Part shown: positions 6,398-13,219 of the stretch, in pieces
Layout: each line of letters opens with the position of its first letter
How positions within the stretch are numbered: position 1 is the first letter of the stretch
Source of the DNA: Mollicutes bacterium
GTDB lineage: Bacteria > Bacillota_I > Bacilli_A > RF39 > UBA660
Assembly: GCA_012841465.1 (NCBI GenBank)
Contig: DUUS01000109.1
Span: 1 to 13,219 of the forward strand
Reading direction: 5' to 3'
DNA length: 13,219 nucleotides
Position numbers and translations under genes: made by a program
The notes under the pieces: generated by a model
Database searches by the model: none
What the model was told of the DNA's origin: nothing
Seen by the model: only the letters and a program-made list of their open reading frames with translations

Positions 6398-6422
6398 AAA
6401 AAAAATAAACCTATGGTTTACT
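6398..6422 (-). terminator. intrinsic terminator after the Clp-like gene
   Basis: On the minus strand an 8-bp stem AGUAAACC / GGUUUAUU (one G-U) with loop AUA, running into eight U residues (6405-6398). It starts right at the stop codon of the Clp-like gene and separates it from the XRE operon. Confidence 0.8.
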
Positions 6423-8105
6423 TTATGGTTTTTTGGTTAAAACTTTATGTTTTTGATTATTAATAACTACTTTTTCATCAATTAATTCAAAATTAATAGA
6501 TAGATCTTGATAACCTATTTTAATAATATAATCAATTAAGTTATTATAAATATATCTTTCTAGTACTCTTTTTATTTCTCTTGCACCATACTCTTTATAA
6601 TCCATTTTATTAATTAAGAAATCATATACCTCATTAGTTAGATTTATTTCAATATTAATGTCTTTTTGATCTTTAAATAATTCTTCAATTTCTTCTATTT
6701 GAAGATTAATAATGTCATATACATTAGAAATACTTAAGTTTTGAAATATAATAACATCATTAATTCTATTTATAAACTCAGGACTGAACTGTTTTTTTAA
6801 AGCTGATAAATATATTATATCTTTTGGTGTATGATCAGAAGTATAGCCTATTTTATTTCTAGATGCTTCAAAAGAGCCAACATTACTTGTCATGAAAAAG
6901 ATATTATTAGATAAATCTACTTCTTTTTGGTAGCTATTAACTGCTTTACCTTCATCAAACATATGAAGAAATACTTCAATTACCTTAGGATGAGCTTTTT
7001 CGATTTCATCAATTAAAATAATAGCACCAGGATTAGTTCTGATGGTTTCAAGAACATTTTTATTATTAGAATAGCCAATATAACCAGGTGGAGCTCCAAT
7101 AATTTTACTAATTGTATGTTCTTCTTTATACTCACCCATATCTAATCTAATTAGTGGAGTATCAGGACATATCAGTTCATTTAACAACTTAACTGTTTCG
7201 GTTTTACCAACTCCCGTTGGACCTAAAAGCATATATACAGCTTTAGCACCTCTTTTATGTTTTACCCCATACTCAAGAGTTTTAAGTCTCTCAGTTATTT
7301 TAGTTATAGCTTCTTCTTGACCAATAATATTACTGTTTAAGTCTTCTTCAAGTGATCCATAATAGACTTTAGTTTTAGTGTTTGTTACAGGTTTAACAAT
7401 AACTTCTTTTTTAACAAAATCTGGCTCTGCTGTAGCATGATCTAAATCTCCTGATAAAATGTCATAAGATGCCTCATCTATTCCTAAATAATTAATAATA
7501 TTTGCATTAATTAAAGAGGACTTTTTTATAAAGTTATTTACTACTTCTTTAGCTATTTCTAGTTCTCTTTTTACATTATCATCAAGGTAATGATAAAAAT
7601 AATCAGGTTCAAAAGAATATTTAGTTAACTGTTTCATTTTTGATTGCTGCTTAGCAATTGATAAAAATGCATATAAATGAGCATAGGATATAATTCTTGA
7701 AATAGCACCGTTTTCACTTTTTATTGAAATAAAATTAATTGATGATTCCTCAAAACTAATTACATTATGTAGTTTATCAATTATCTTTTTTAACTCATCT
7801 TTATTATCATAACTTGAATTTAAAATATCATCAAAACTTTTTAAAGCATCTAAGATAACACTTCTCTCTGGAATTACATTACTAGCAGTATTAACTGCAC
7901 TATAATAATAAAAAATAATTGTTTCCATTAAATTATGAGAATCATATCTAATAATATTATCTAGCATATAAGGACAATACTCACTATAGTCTTGAGCACA
8001 TAATTTAAAATTAGTATCTACAGCTAGTGCTTCGTTTGAAAATAATAGTTCTAATTTTTCTGCTATTTTAGCAAAAGTTTTTAAATTTAATTCAGATGCT
8101 TTCAT
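6423..8105 (-). CDS. single-ring Clp/HSP100-type AAA+ ATPase with an unrecognised N-terminal region
   Basis: 560 aa. Residues ~250-540 are a clear ClpA/C/E second-type (D2) AAA+ module: IIGQEEAI at about 260, Walker A GPTGVGKT 295-302, pore loop GYIGY 351-355, Walker B ILIDE 363-367, sensor Asn418, arginine finger Arg457 (in FINRIND), sensor-2 GARE 517-520, then a Clp D2-small domain. The first AAA ring and the Clp_N repeats are absent. Instead about 230 residues of mainly helical, unrecognised sequence are followed by a Lys/Val/Thr linker (231-247). At 426-431, RNKIGY occupies the place of the ClpC RNKYVGF loop that docks on ClpP, so it may feed ClpP; otherwise it is a stand-alone unfoldase. 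SD AGGAGT precedes ATG 8105. It lies 47 bases after the TtcA-like gene with no terminator between. Fold is certain; substrate and partner are unknown. Confidence 0.9.
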   Translation of the reverse strand: MKASELNLKTFAKIAEKLELLFSNEALAVDTNFKLCAQDYSEYCPYMLDNIIRYDSHNLMETIIFYYYSAVNTASNVIPERSVILDALKSFDDILNSSYDNKDELKKIIDKLHNVISFEESSINFISIKSENGAISRIISYAHLYAFLSIAKQQSKMKQLTKYSFEPDYFYHYLDDNVKRELEIAKEVVNNFIKKSSLINANIINYLGIDEASYDILSGDLDHATAEPDFVKKEVIVKPVTNTKTKVYYGSLEEDLNSNIIGQEEAITKITERLKTLEYGVKHKRGAKAVYMLLGPTGVGKTETVKLLNELICPDTPLIRLDMGEYKEEHTISKIIGAPPGYIGYSNNKNVLETIRTNPGAIILIDEIEKAHPKVIEVFLHMFDEGKAVNSYQKEVDLSNNIFFMTSNVGSFEASRNKIGYTSDHTPKDIIYLSALKKQFSPEFINRINDVIIFQNLSISNVYDIINLQIEEIEELFKDQKDINIEINLTNEVYDFLINKMDYKEYGAREIKRVLERYIYNNLIDYIIKIGYQDLSINFELIDEKVVINNQKHKVLTKKP

Positions 8106-8152
8106 AGATTACTCCTATAAATATTTGTAAATTTATCTTACCATATATTACC

Positions 8153-8947
8153 TTAATAATCATCTAAAAATGAGTGTTTTTTATCTTTAGTATACCCAAG
8201 TAAAGTATTTAAGTTAACATTCTCAGTACTTTTTAAGATATTATTATCAATACTGGGATTATTTTGTCTTAAAGTTTTAATTAAATTTTTAATCTCAAGG
8301 CGTTTACTATCAAAGTTTTTGTTTTCTAAAGTGCAAGCACAGTTAATAAATTTAAGGTTATTATAATTAGTCCATTTAATTATGTCGTATTCCTTTACTA
8401 AATAAAGTGGTCTGATTAGCTGCATATTTTCATAGTTTTCACTTTTTAATTTAGGAAGCATTGAACCAAAACTACCAGCATAAAATACATTTAATAAAAC
8501 TGTTTCGATTACATCATCAAAATGATGACCTAGAGCTATTTTATTACAACCTAGTTCTTTAGCTTTATTATAAAGGTGCCCTCTTCTTTTTCTTGCACAT
8601 ATATAGCAAGGATTCTTTTCATCTTTAATATCATTAAATATATTTGATTTAAAAATATGAACATCTAAGTTAAATAGTTTACTATTTTCTTTAATTAAAT
8701 CAATTGCCTCTTTATTATAACCAGGGTCCATAACGATATGTTTTAATTTAAAATCGATATTTTGATATTTTCTTATTTCTTCTAAAATTAAAGAAAGAAG
8801 AAAAGAATCTTTTCCTCCACTTATGCAAACTGCTATATTATCTCCATTTTCAATTAAGTTATAGTCTTTTACAGCTTTGATTACTTTACTAAAGATATTT
8901 TTGCGATAGGTTTTTACAATTGATCTATTAATATCTTTTATATCCAC
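8153..8947 (-). CDS. TtcA-family tRNA thiolation protein (PP-loop ATPase)
   Basis: 264-aa adenylating thiolase of the TtcA family. The E. coli member makes 2-thiocytidine at tRNA position 32 using an Fe-S cluster; the tRNA position modified by this Bacillota subtype is not certain. PP-loop SGGKDS at 43-48, CYICARKRRG with Cys114/Cys117 (CxxC), GHHFDD at 140-145, and a second Cys pair Cys203/Cys205 (in INCACT), which together can hold a cluster. The conserved tail KHSFLDDY is intact, so the gene is complete. It starts at a GTG (8947) with only a weak SD. It begins four bases after the SDR stop, so it probably relies on ribosomes finishing that gene. I leave the symbol blank because the branch differs from enterobacterial ttcA. 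Confidence 0.88.
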   Translation of the reverse strand: MDIKDINRSIVKTYRKNIFSKVIKAVKDYNLIENGDNIAVCISGGKDSFLLSLILEEIRKYQNIDFKLKHIVMDPGYNKEAIDLIKENSKLFNLDVHIFKSNIFNDIKDEKNPCYICARKRRGHLYNKAKELGCNKIALGHHFDDVIETVLLNVFYAGSFGSMLPKLKSENYENMQLIRPLYLVKEYDIIKWTNYNNLKFINCACTLENKNFDSKRLEIKNLIKTLRQNNPSIDNNILKSTENVNLNTLLGYTKDKKHSFLDDY

Positions 8948-8951
8948 TTAC

Positions 8952-9722
8952 TTACAATGCCCCCATACCACCATCAACACGATGATGAGTACCAGTTAGA
9001 TATGTAGATAAATCTGATGCAAGAAATAAAATTGTATTTACAACATCTTCATTAGACGCATATCTAGCAAAAGGAATATTTTTAATCATTGCATCTTTAA
9101 CTGCATCAGGTGCATCAGGTGCTGATTTCTTTTCAATATTTCTCATCATATTATTATCAACGGGCCCTGGGCATACTGAATTGACTCTGACATTATATGC
9201 TGCTGATTCAAGAGCAGCTGATTTAGTAATACCTAAAAGAGCATGTTTAGAAGCAATATATGGTGCCATTCCTGGGCTTCCAATAAAGCCAGCAACAGAT
9301 GCTGTATTTATTACACTACCACTTTTGTTTTCATACATGATTGGCAGTACATATTTTAATCCAAAATATGCTCCTTTTATATTTACATCTATAACAAAAT
9401 CCAGGTTTTCAGTTTTGGTCTCTATTATAGGTGCAACTTCACCTTCAACTCCAGCATTATTTAAAAATATATCTATGGTTCCAAATTTTTCTTTAGTTTT
9501 TTCGACAAATGCTTTAACATATTCTTCTGATCTTACATCTGCTTTAATAAATAAAACTCTGCTATCATCTAAATTAAGTTCTTTTCTTAGATTAATAAGC
9601 TTTTCTTCATTAGTTCCGATTAAACTAAGTTTAGCTCCTCTTTTAGCAAATTCTTTTGCTGAAGCAGACCCAATACCTCCTGTTGCCCCTGTGATTAATA
9701 CTACTTTGTTTTCAAAATTCAT
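8952..9722 (-). CDS. classical short-chain dehydrogenase/reductase
   Basis: 256-aa Rossmann oxidoreductase using NAD(P)H. Cofactor motif TGATGGIG at 11-18, NNAG 88-91, Asn114, catalytic Ser142, Tyr155 and Lys159 (YIASK), and PGPV at about 175. The substrate cannot be told: the closest general types are 3-oxoacyl-ACP reductase (FabG-like) and glucose 1-dehydrogenase-like SDRs, and it lies in no fatty-acid cluster. ATG 9722 has SD AGGAG. It sits 21 bases after the HerA-like gene and 4 before the TtcA-like gene. Its residues are much richer in Gly/Ala/Val/Pro and poorer in Lys/Asn/Ile than the neighbours, and the DNA is visibly less AT-rich, so it may be a later arrival. Confidence 0.93.
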   Translation of the reverse strand: MNFENKVVLITGATGGIGSASAKEFAKRGAKLSLIGTNEEKLINLRKELNLDDSRVLFIKADVRSEEYVKAFVEKTKEKFGTIDIFLNNAGVEGEVAPIIETKTENLDFVIDVNIKGAYFGLKYVLPIMYENKSGSVINTASVAGFIGSPGMAPYIASKHALLGITKSAALESAAYNVRVNSVCPGPVDNNMMRNIEKKSAPDAPDAVKDAMIKNIPFARYASNEDVVNTILFLASDLSTYLTGTHHRVDGGMGAL

Positions 9723-9743
9723 TTTTACTCTCCTCTTTCTTCT

Positions 9744-11510
9744 TTAACTAGCCGTAGCTGCTTGCCATCTTTCAACTACATTACAGTTACTTGAATATGG
9801 CATTGGATTTGGCAGATCCATTCTTATTAATAGTGGTATTTTAAACGCACTACCAAATGCTACTAATGTTCCTGGTTGTAGTGAATTAAGCTTCTCTATT
9901 ATATCAGTTGAAATATTAGGAAGCATTTTTTCAACATACTCAATATCTTTTGGATGGGTCATTTTATGAACTAAGAAGTTACTCATTTGAGCTACAACAG
10001 TTTCACTTATATCACTTGGTCTTTGACTTATTAAATTAATTAAAACTCCATATTTACGACCTTCTTTAGCAATTCTTTCAAAGATATTATATCCGATTAA
10101 GAATTGATCTTGGTCATGAACCACATATCTATGTGCCTCTTCTATTATTAAATGAAATGGAATTGAAGCTCTAACTTTTCTTTGTTTAGAAAAATCAAAC
10201 AGCATTCTTGACATTATTTTAACTATAACTTTAGCAAGTATATCATCAACATCTTCTAAGTTAATATTAATTATTTGACTTCTTTTATTATTCATAACTA
10301 CTAAACTAGATATATAAGTTTCTAAATTTATATATTCTTTTATATCAAAGTATCTACTATTTTTACTATTAATCAAAGAATTTAATCTAACCTTTAAAAT
10401 AATAGCTGAATCTTGCATTATTGCATTATTTAAAAATCCTTCTCCGATTAAAGTAAAATTTAAAGCATCTTCTAAATCTTTAAGATTATAGAAACTATTC
10501 TCTGGAGCTTCCATAGTTCCTTCTAGGGCTTCATCTAAGTGTTTAGATAAATATTCATTAATTAATACTGATTCTCCAAATTCTCCTTTAGAGTCGATAT
10601 TAAAACATTCAGAAAATCTTCTAGTGTACCCTATTCCTTGAATTTCAGCATTTAAATTAAATTCATTAGTAGAACAAGAATTAATTATTGTAAAGATATC
10701 ATTTTTCTTACCACTAGCATTTAAGTTACTAAATAAAACCGATTGAATCGCTTTAGCAATTAAATGATTTTTAAGTTTTTCAGTATTATAATCATTTTTA
10801 CTAAACATTTTAGCAAGTTTAAGCATTCTATCAATTATAGTAAGCTGAGCATGATTATCAGCAGCGAGTAGTAAAGCAACATCTTCATTAGTTAATAAAA
10901 ATACTGGTATTTGAAGAAGCATATCAGATTCCTCAACCGGGTTCGTTGTTAAAAATTTATATTGATAATTTTGATTAATATCTTTGATACCTTGAAAAGC
11001 AGTTTTATATTCTCCATAGGCATCAAATATAAATATATTAGCATTATAAGATAAAAAGTTTTTGTTTAAAAAGATATTTTGAATAATCCTGGATACCGAG
11101 CAAGACTTACCAGATCCAGAGTTACCAAAGATAGCCATATGATTAGAAAACATATCATTAATTCCAGAAAATATTTCTCTATCTTTATAGGTTGGACTTT
11201 TTCCAATATATAAACTAGATAAATCAAGCCTTCCCATAACAATATCAAGTTCATCCGCATTAATAACTCTTAAGTTAGATGAAAGAGATGGTTTTTTAAT
11301 TGTACCAGGTATAAATCTTTCCCCGATAAATTCACCCATTAACTCTATTTTAACGGTATCTTCATCGACATTTTTAACTTCTCCCAGTAACTTATCATTG
11401 CCACTTTCAAAGACAACATGGAGGTTCATTAAATTAGCAATTACATTTCCTTCCTTGTTAATTTCTACTATGGCAGTATTATCACTTACATAACGAATCT
11501 TACCAAACAT
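9744..11510 (-). CDS. HerA/DUF87-type hexameric DNA-translocating ATPase
   Basis: 588-aa FtsK/HerA-superfamily ATPase. Residues 1-75 form a small beta-barrel (HAS-barrel), as in archaeal HerA. Then come Walker A GNSGSGKS at 129-136, Walker B LIIEEAH at 454-460 with the Glu-Glu pair typical of HerA, GRKYGV at about 484, and SQRP (495-498) as the sensor. About 250 residues of insert between the Walker motifs (175-435) form a large helical region. HerA proteins pump DNA, usually feeding a nuclease such as NurA; bacterial forms also pair with SIR2 or other effectors in phage defence. No nuclease or effector gene is adjacent here, so a general DNA-processing role is more likely. ATG 11510 follows AAAGGG and a strong extended -10 promoter, and it leads the four-gene run down to 6423. 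Confidence 0.9.
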   Translation of the reverse strand: MFGKIRYVSDNTAIVEINKEGNVIANLMNLHVVFESGNDKLLGEVKNVDEDTVKIELMGEFIGERFIPGTIKKPSLSSNLRVINADELDIVMGRLDLSSLYIGKSPTYKDREIFSGINDMFSNHMAIFGNSGSGKSCSVSRIIQNIFLNKNFLSYNANIFIFDAYGEYKTAFQGIKDINQNYQYKFLTTNPVEESDMLLQIPVFLLTNEDVALLLAADNHAQLTIIDRMLKLAKMFSKNDYNTEKLKNHLIAKAIQSVLFSNLNASGKKNDIFTIINSCSTNEFNLNAEIQGIGYTRRFSECFNIDSKGEFGESVLINEYLSKHLDEALEGTMEAPENSFYNLKDLEDALNFTLIGEGFLNNAIMQDSAIILKVRLNSLINSKNSRYFDIKEYINLETYISSLVVMNNKRSQIININLEDVDDILAKVIVKIMSRMLFDFSKQRKVRASIPFHLIIEEAHRYVVHDQDQFLIGYNIFERIAKEGRKYGVLINLISQRPSDISETVVAQMSNFLVHKMTHPKDIEYVEKMLPNISTDIIEKLNSLQPGTLVAFGSAFKIPLLIRMDLPNPMPYSSNCNVVERWQAATAS

Positions 11511-11532
11511 TATATCAACCCTTTACTATATG

Positions 11533-11560
11533 ATTATACCACATATTTTACCATTATCAA
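11533..11560 (-). promoter_or_regulatory. strong sigma-A promoter for the herA-like operon
   Basis: -35 TTGATA (11560-11555, 5 of 6), 16-bp spacer, extended -10 TGG-TATAAT (11541-11533, perfect hexamer). The predicted start near 11526 gives a 16-base leader containing AAAGGG. It lies between the previous gene's terminator and the ATG. Confidence 0.75.
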
Positions 11561-11574
11561 ACAAATTATTTTTC

Positions 11575-11604
11575 AAAAAAAACTTAAAAATTAATTTAAG
11601 TTTT
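11575..11604 (-). terminator. intrinsic terminator after the thioredoxin-like gene
   Basis: Minus-strand stem AAAACUUAAA / UUUAAGUUUU (11604-11595 and 11588-11579), 10 perfect pairs with a 6-base loop, followed by more U residues to 11575. The stem is almost all A-U, so strength is moderate. Confidence 0.65.
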
Positions 11605-11610
11605 AATATA

Positions 11611-12117
11611 TTATTCTGTTTCTTCAATTATTTTATTTATCTCTAAGAACTTAACTAGATTTTCTTTACTGTGAGCTCCTAATAAGTTATCTACTTCACC
11701 TTGATTATACATTATAAATACAGTTGGAGTTCCCTCATATTTTTTAAGTGTTGGATATAGGTCTGTTCTAACACTTCTAGCATTCCACTCATCTGTATTA
11801 GTATAATAAAAATCTAAATTATATTCTTTTGATACTTCTTCTAATGTAGGCATAAAAGTTACGCAGGCAGGACATGTTGGTCTTCCAATATATATTAAAG
11901 ACTTTTTATCACTATTTTTAAGTTTATTAAATAACTCTGCATCAGTTTCAATTATTTCGCCTATATCATTTCCATTGTTATATATTTCAGCTTCTTCATA
12001 ACCAGTCATATCAACTTCTTTTTCTTCATGTTTTTTATTAGTTAAGTAGATTGAAACTCCAAATAATATAACTAATAGGGTTATTCCTAATAATAAATAC
12101 TTTTTATTTCTATTCAT
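11611..12117 (-). CDS. membrane-anchored thioredoxin-fold protein (CPAC)
   Basis: 168 aa. An N-terminal membrane anchor spans about residues 7-25 (preceded by NRNKK), then an acidic linker, then a thioredoxin fold facing outward. Active-site motif CPAC at 82-85 (GRPTCPACVTFMP), cis-Pro at 131 (GTPTVF). The sequence around the motif resembles the bacteriocin-transport accessory type (PedC/BrcD-like) more than cytosolic thioredoxin, but no bacteriocin gene is nearby, so a general extracytoplasmic thiol-disulfide role is likelier. The SD is weak (GAAGAAAG). It lies about 60 bases after gatB in the same direction and has its own downstream terminator; whether it reads through from gatB depends on the weak hairpin between them. 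Confidence 0.88.
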   Translation of the reverse strand: MNRNKKYLLLGITLLVILFGVSIYLTNKKHEEKEVDMTGYEEAEIYNNGNDIGEIIETDAELFNKLKNSDKKSLIYIGRPTCPACVTFMPTLEEVSKEYNLDFYYTNTDEWNARSVRTDLYPTLKKYEGTPTVFIMYNQGEVDNLLGAHSKENLVKFLEINKIIEETE

Positions 12118-12153
12118 TTACTTTCTTCTTTCTAAAAATATAATCAATAATAT

Positions 12154-12176
12154 CACTCTATTATGAAAATAGAGTG
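12154..12176 (-). terminator. hairpin just after gatB, possible weak terminator
   Basis: Perfect 8-bp stem CACUCUAU / AUAGAGUG (12176-12169 and 12161-12154) with a 7-base loop, two bases past the gatB stop. No run of U follows (the next bases are mixed A/T/G), so it may attenuate or protect a 3' end and not fully terminate. Confidence 0.45.
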
Positions 12177-12178
12177 AA

Positions 12179-13219
12179 TTATTTAAGTAATTGTAGTAAT
12201 ATTTCTTTTACAAGTTCAGGATTTGCTTTTCCTTTTGTTTCTTTCATTGTTTGTCCAACAAAATAATCAAAAAGATTAGTTTTTCCCTCTTTATATTCTT
12301 TTACTTGATTTTCATTATTATTTAATATTTCTTTAATAATAATTTCTAGTTCATCTTTATTATCTATTTGTTTCATATTATATTTAATTATTAAATCTAT
12401 GGGTTCTCTTTCTTCTTCAAGTACTAAATTAAATAAATCTTTAGCTTGCTTAGAGTTAATAGTTTTATTATTTAAATTATTTAAAATAATAAATAATCTC
12501 TCTGGAGTTAAGTAGCAATCACTTATTTCAATATTTTCTTTATTTAAATACCCCATTAATTCAGAAGTTATCCAGTTAGATGCTTCTTTAGGATCTATTC
12601 CTAGTGTTAGACATTTTTCAAAGTAATCACTAATATCTTTATCTTTAATAAGTACACCTGCATCATAAGCTGAAAGATCATAATCATTTATATATTTTTC
12701 TTTTCTAGCAAGAGGAAGCTCAGGTATAGTTTTTTTAATATTTTCAATTAAATCATTATCTATTTTAATCTTAGGAATATTAGGATCTACATGAAAACGG
12801 TAATCAAGAGCATCAGATTTTTCTCTCATACATACAGTCATCTCTTTTTCTTCATCCCATCTTCTAGTTTCTTTAATAATTTTTTCCTTATTACCACTTT
12901 TAATTAAGTCCGATTGTCTTTTTATTTCATAATTAATAGCATCTCTTACATTACTAAATGAGTTTACATTTTTAATTTCAACTCTAGTACCAAAGGTACT
13001 TGATCCCTCTTCATGCATAGAGATGTTTAAATCACATCTAACCTCGCCTTTTTTAGTATCAGCATTAGATACCCCAGTATACTTATAAATGTTTCTTACC
13101 TGCTCTAAAAAGGCAACTGCTTCATCAGCACTTGATATACATGGCTCAGTTACTATTTCAAGAAGTGGTGTTCCTGCACGATTAAAATCAAGCAGTGAAT
13201 AATCATTAAAGTGATCAAG
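12179..13219 (-). CDS. gatB: Aspartyl/glutamyl-tRNA amidotransferase subunit B (N-terminus off the window)
   Basis: B subunit of GatCAB, which converts Glu-tRNA(Gln) and Asp-tRNA(Asn) to the correct amide forms using ammonia from GatA. The last 346 codons are here, of about 475; the frame is open to the right edge. The visible kinase-like core contains LDFNRAGTPLLEIVTEP at about window residues 10-26, GEVRCDLNIS at about 59-68, and FGTRVEIKNVNSF. The helical and YqeY-like tRNA-binding tail is complete to the natural stop. An in-frame Met at 13018 is internal and not a start. Implies that the host lacks GlnRS and/or AsnRS; gatC and gatA are probably just upstream, outside the window. Confidence 0.97.
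   Translation of the reverse strand, partial: LDHFNDYSLLDFNRAGTPLLEIVTEPCISSADEAVAFLEQVRNIYKYTGVSNADTKKGEVRCDLNISMHEEGSSTFGTRVEIKNVNSFSNVRDAINYEIKRQSDLIKSGNKEKIIKETRRWDEEKEMTVCMREKSDALDYRFHVDPNIPKIKIDNDLIENIKKTIPELPLARKEKYINDYDLSAYDAGVLIKDKDISDYFEKCLTLGIDPKEASNWITSELMGYLNKENIEISDCYLTPERLFIILNNLNNKTINSKQAKDLFNLVLEEEREPIDLIIKYNMKQIDNKDELEIIIKEILNNNENQVKEYKEGKTNLFDYFVGQTMKETKGKANPELVKEILLQLLK

Noticed and set aside
9181..9747. 188-codon open frame on the plus strand inside the SDR gene
   Set aside because: Antisense shadow of a gene with all SDR catalytic motifs; the product has no recognisable features.
11066..11260. 64-codon minus-strand frame inside the HerA-like gene
   Set aside because: Out-of-frame shadow across the Walker A region of a clear gene.
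9744..11510. HerA-centred phage defence system
   Set aside because: No SIR2, nuclease, DUF4297 or other effector gene adjacent; neighbours are metabolic or tRNA genes.

Overview
The window comes from a strongly AT-rich, low-GC Gram-positive (Bacillota) chromosome. Shine-Dalgarno (SD) sites are good, Trp is TGG, and TGA is a real stop (end of rarA), so this is the standard bacterial code and not the Mycoplasma code. The rarA/tcdA neighbourhood with a structured RNA in front of tcdA resembles the Bacillus yrvN/yrvM/6S-1 region. The TtcA-like protein and the membrane-anchored XRE regulator look clostridial or deep-Bacilli in style. I cannot place the organism below phylum.

Layout. 1-734 (-): ZIP metal transporter, cut at the left edge. 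859-963 (+): a 34-aa very basic protein made of three 10-residue repeats. 960-1826 (-): XerC/D tyrosine recombinase, whose stop overlaps that of the small gene. 1906-4070 (+): rarA and gpsA, coupled by an ATGA overlap. A symmetrical terminator lies between gpsA and the convergent tcdA (4084-4752, -). Directly upstream of tcdA is a ~157-nt structured RNA with its own promoter, probably 6S RNA. 4996-6338 (-): a membrane-anchored XRE regulator followed by a small exported Cys-containing protein. 6423-11510 (-): a probable four-gene run, read herA-like ATPase, SDR oxidoreductase, TtcA-like tRNA thiolase, then a single-ring Clp/HSP100-type ATPase with an unrecognised N-terminal half. 11611-12117 (-): membrane-anchored thioredoxin-fold protein. 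12179-13219 (-): gatB, cut at the right edge.

Most genes are housekeeping: chromosome and fork maintenance (xerD, rarA, herA-like), tRNA biology (gatB, tcdA, ttcA-like), lipid precursor synthesis (gpsA), and probably RNA polymerase control (6S). The less usual parts are the repeat-built mini-protein, the 6S-like RNA, the Clp-type ATPase, the membrane XRE pair, and a recurring pattern in which predicted transcripts start at or just before the SD site. I found no CRISPR array, insertion sequence, tRNA or rRNA gene.
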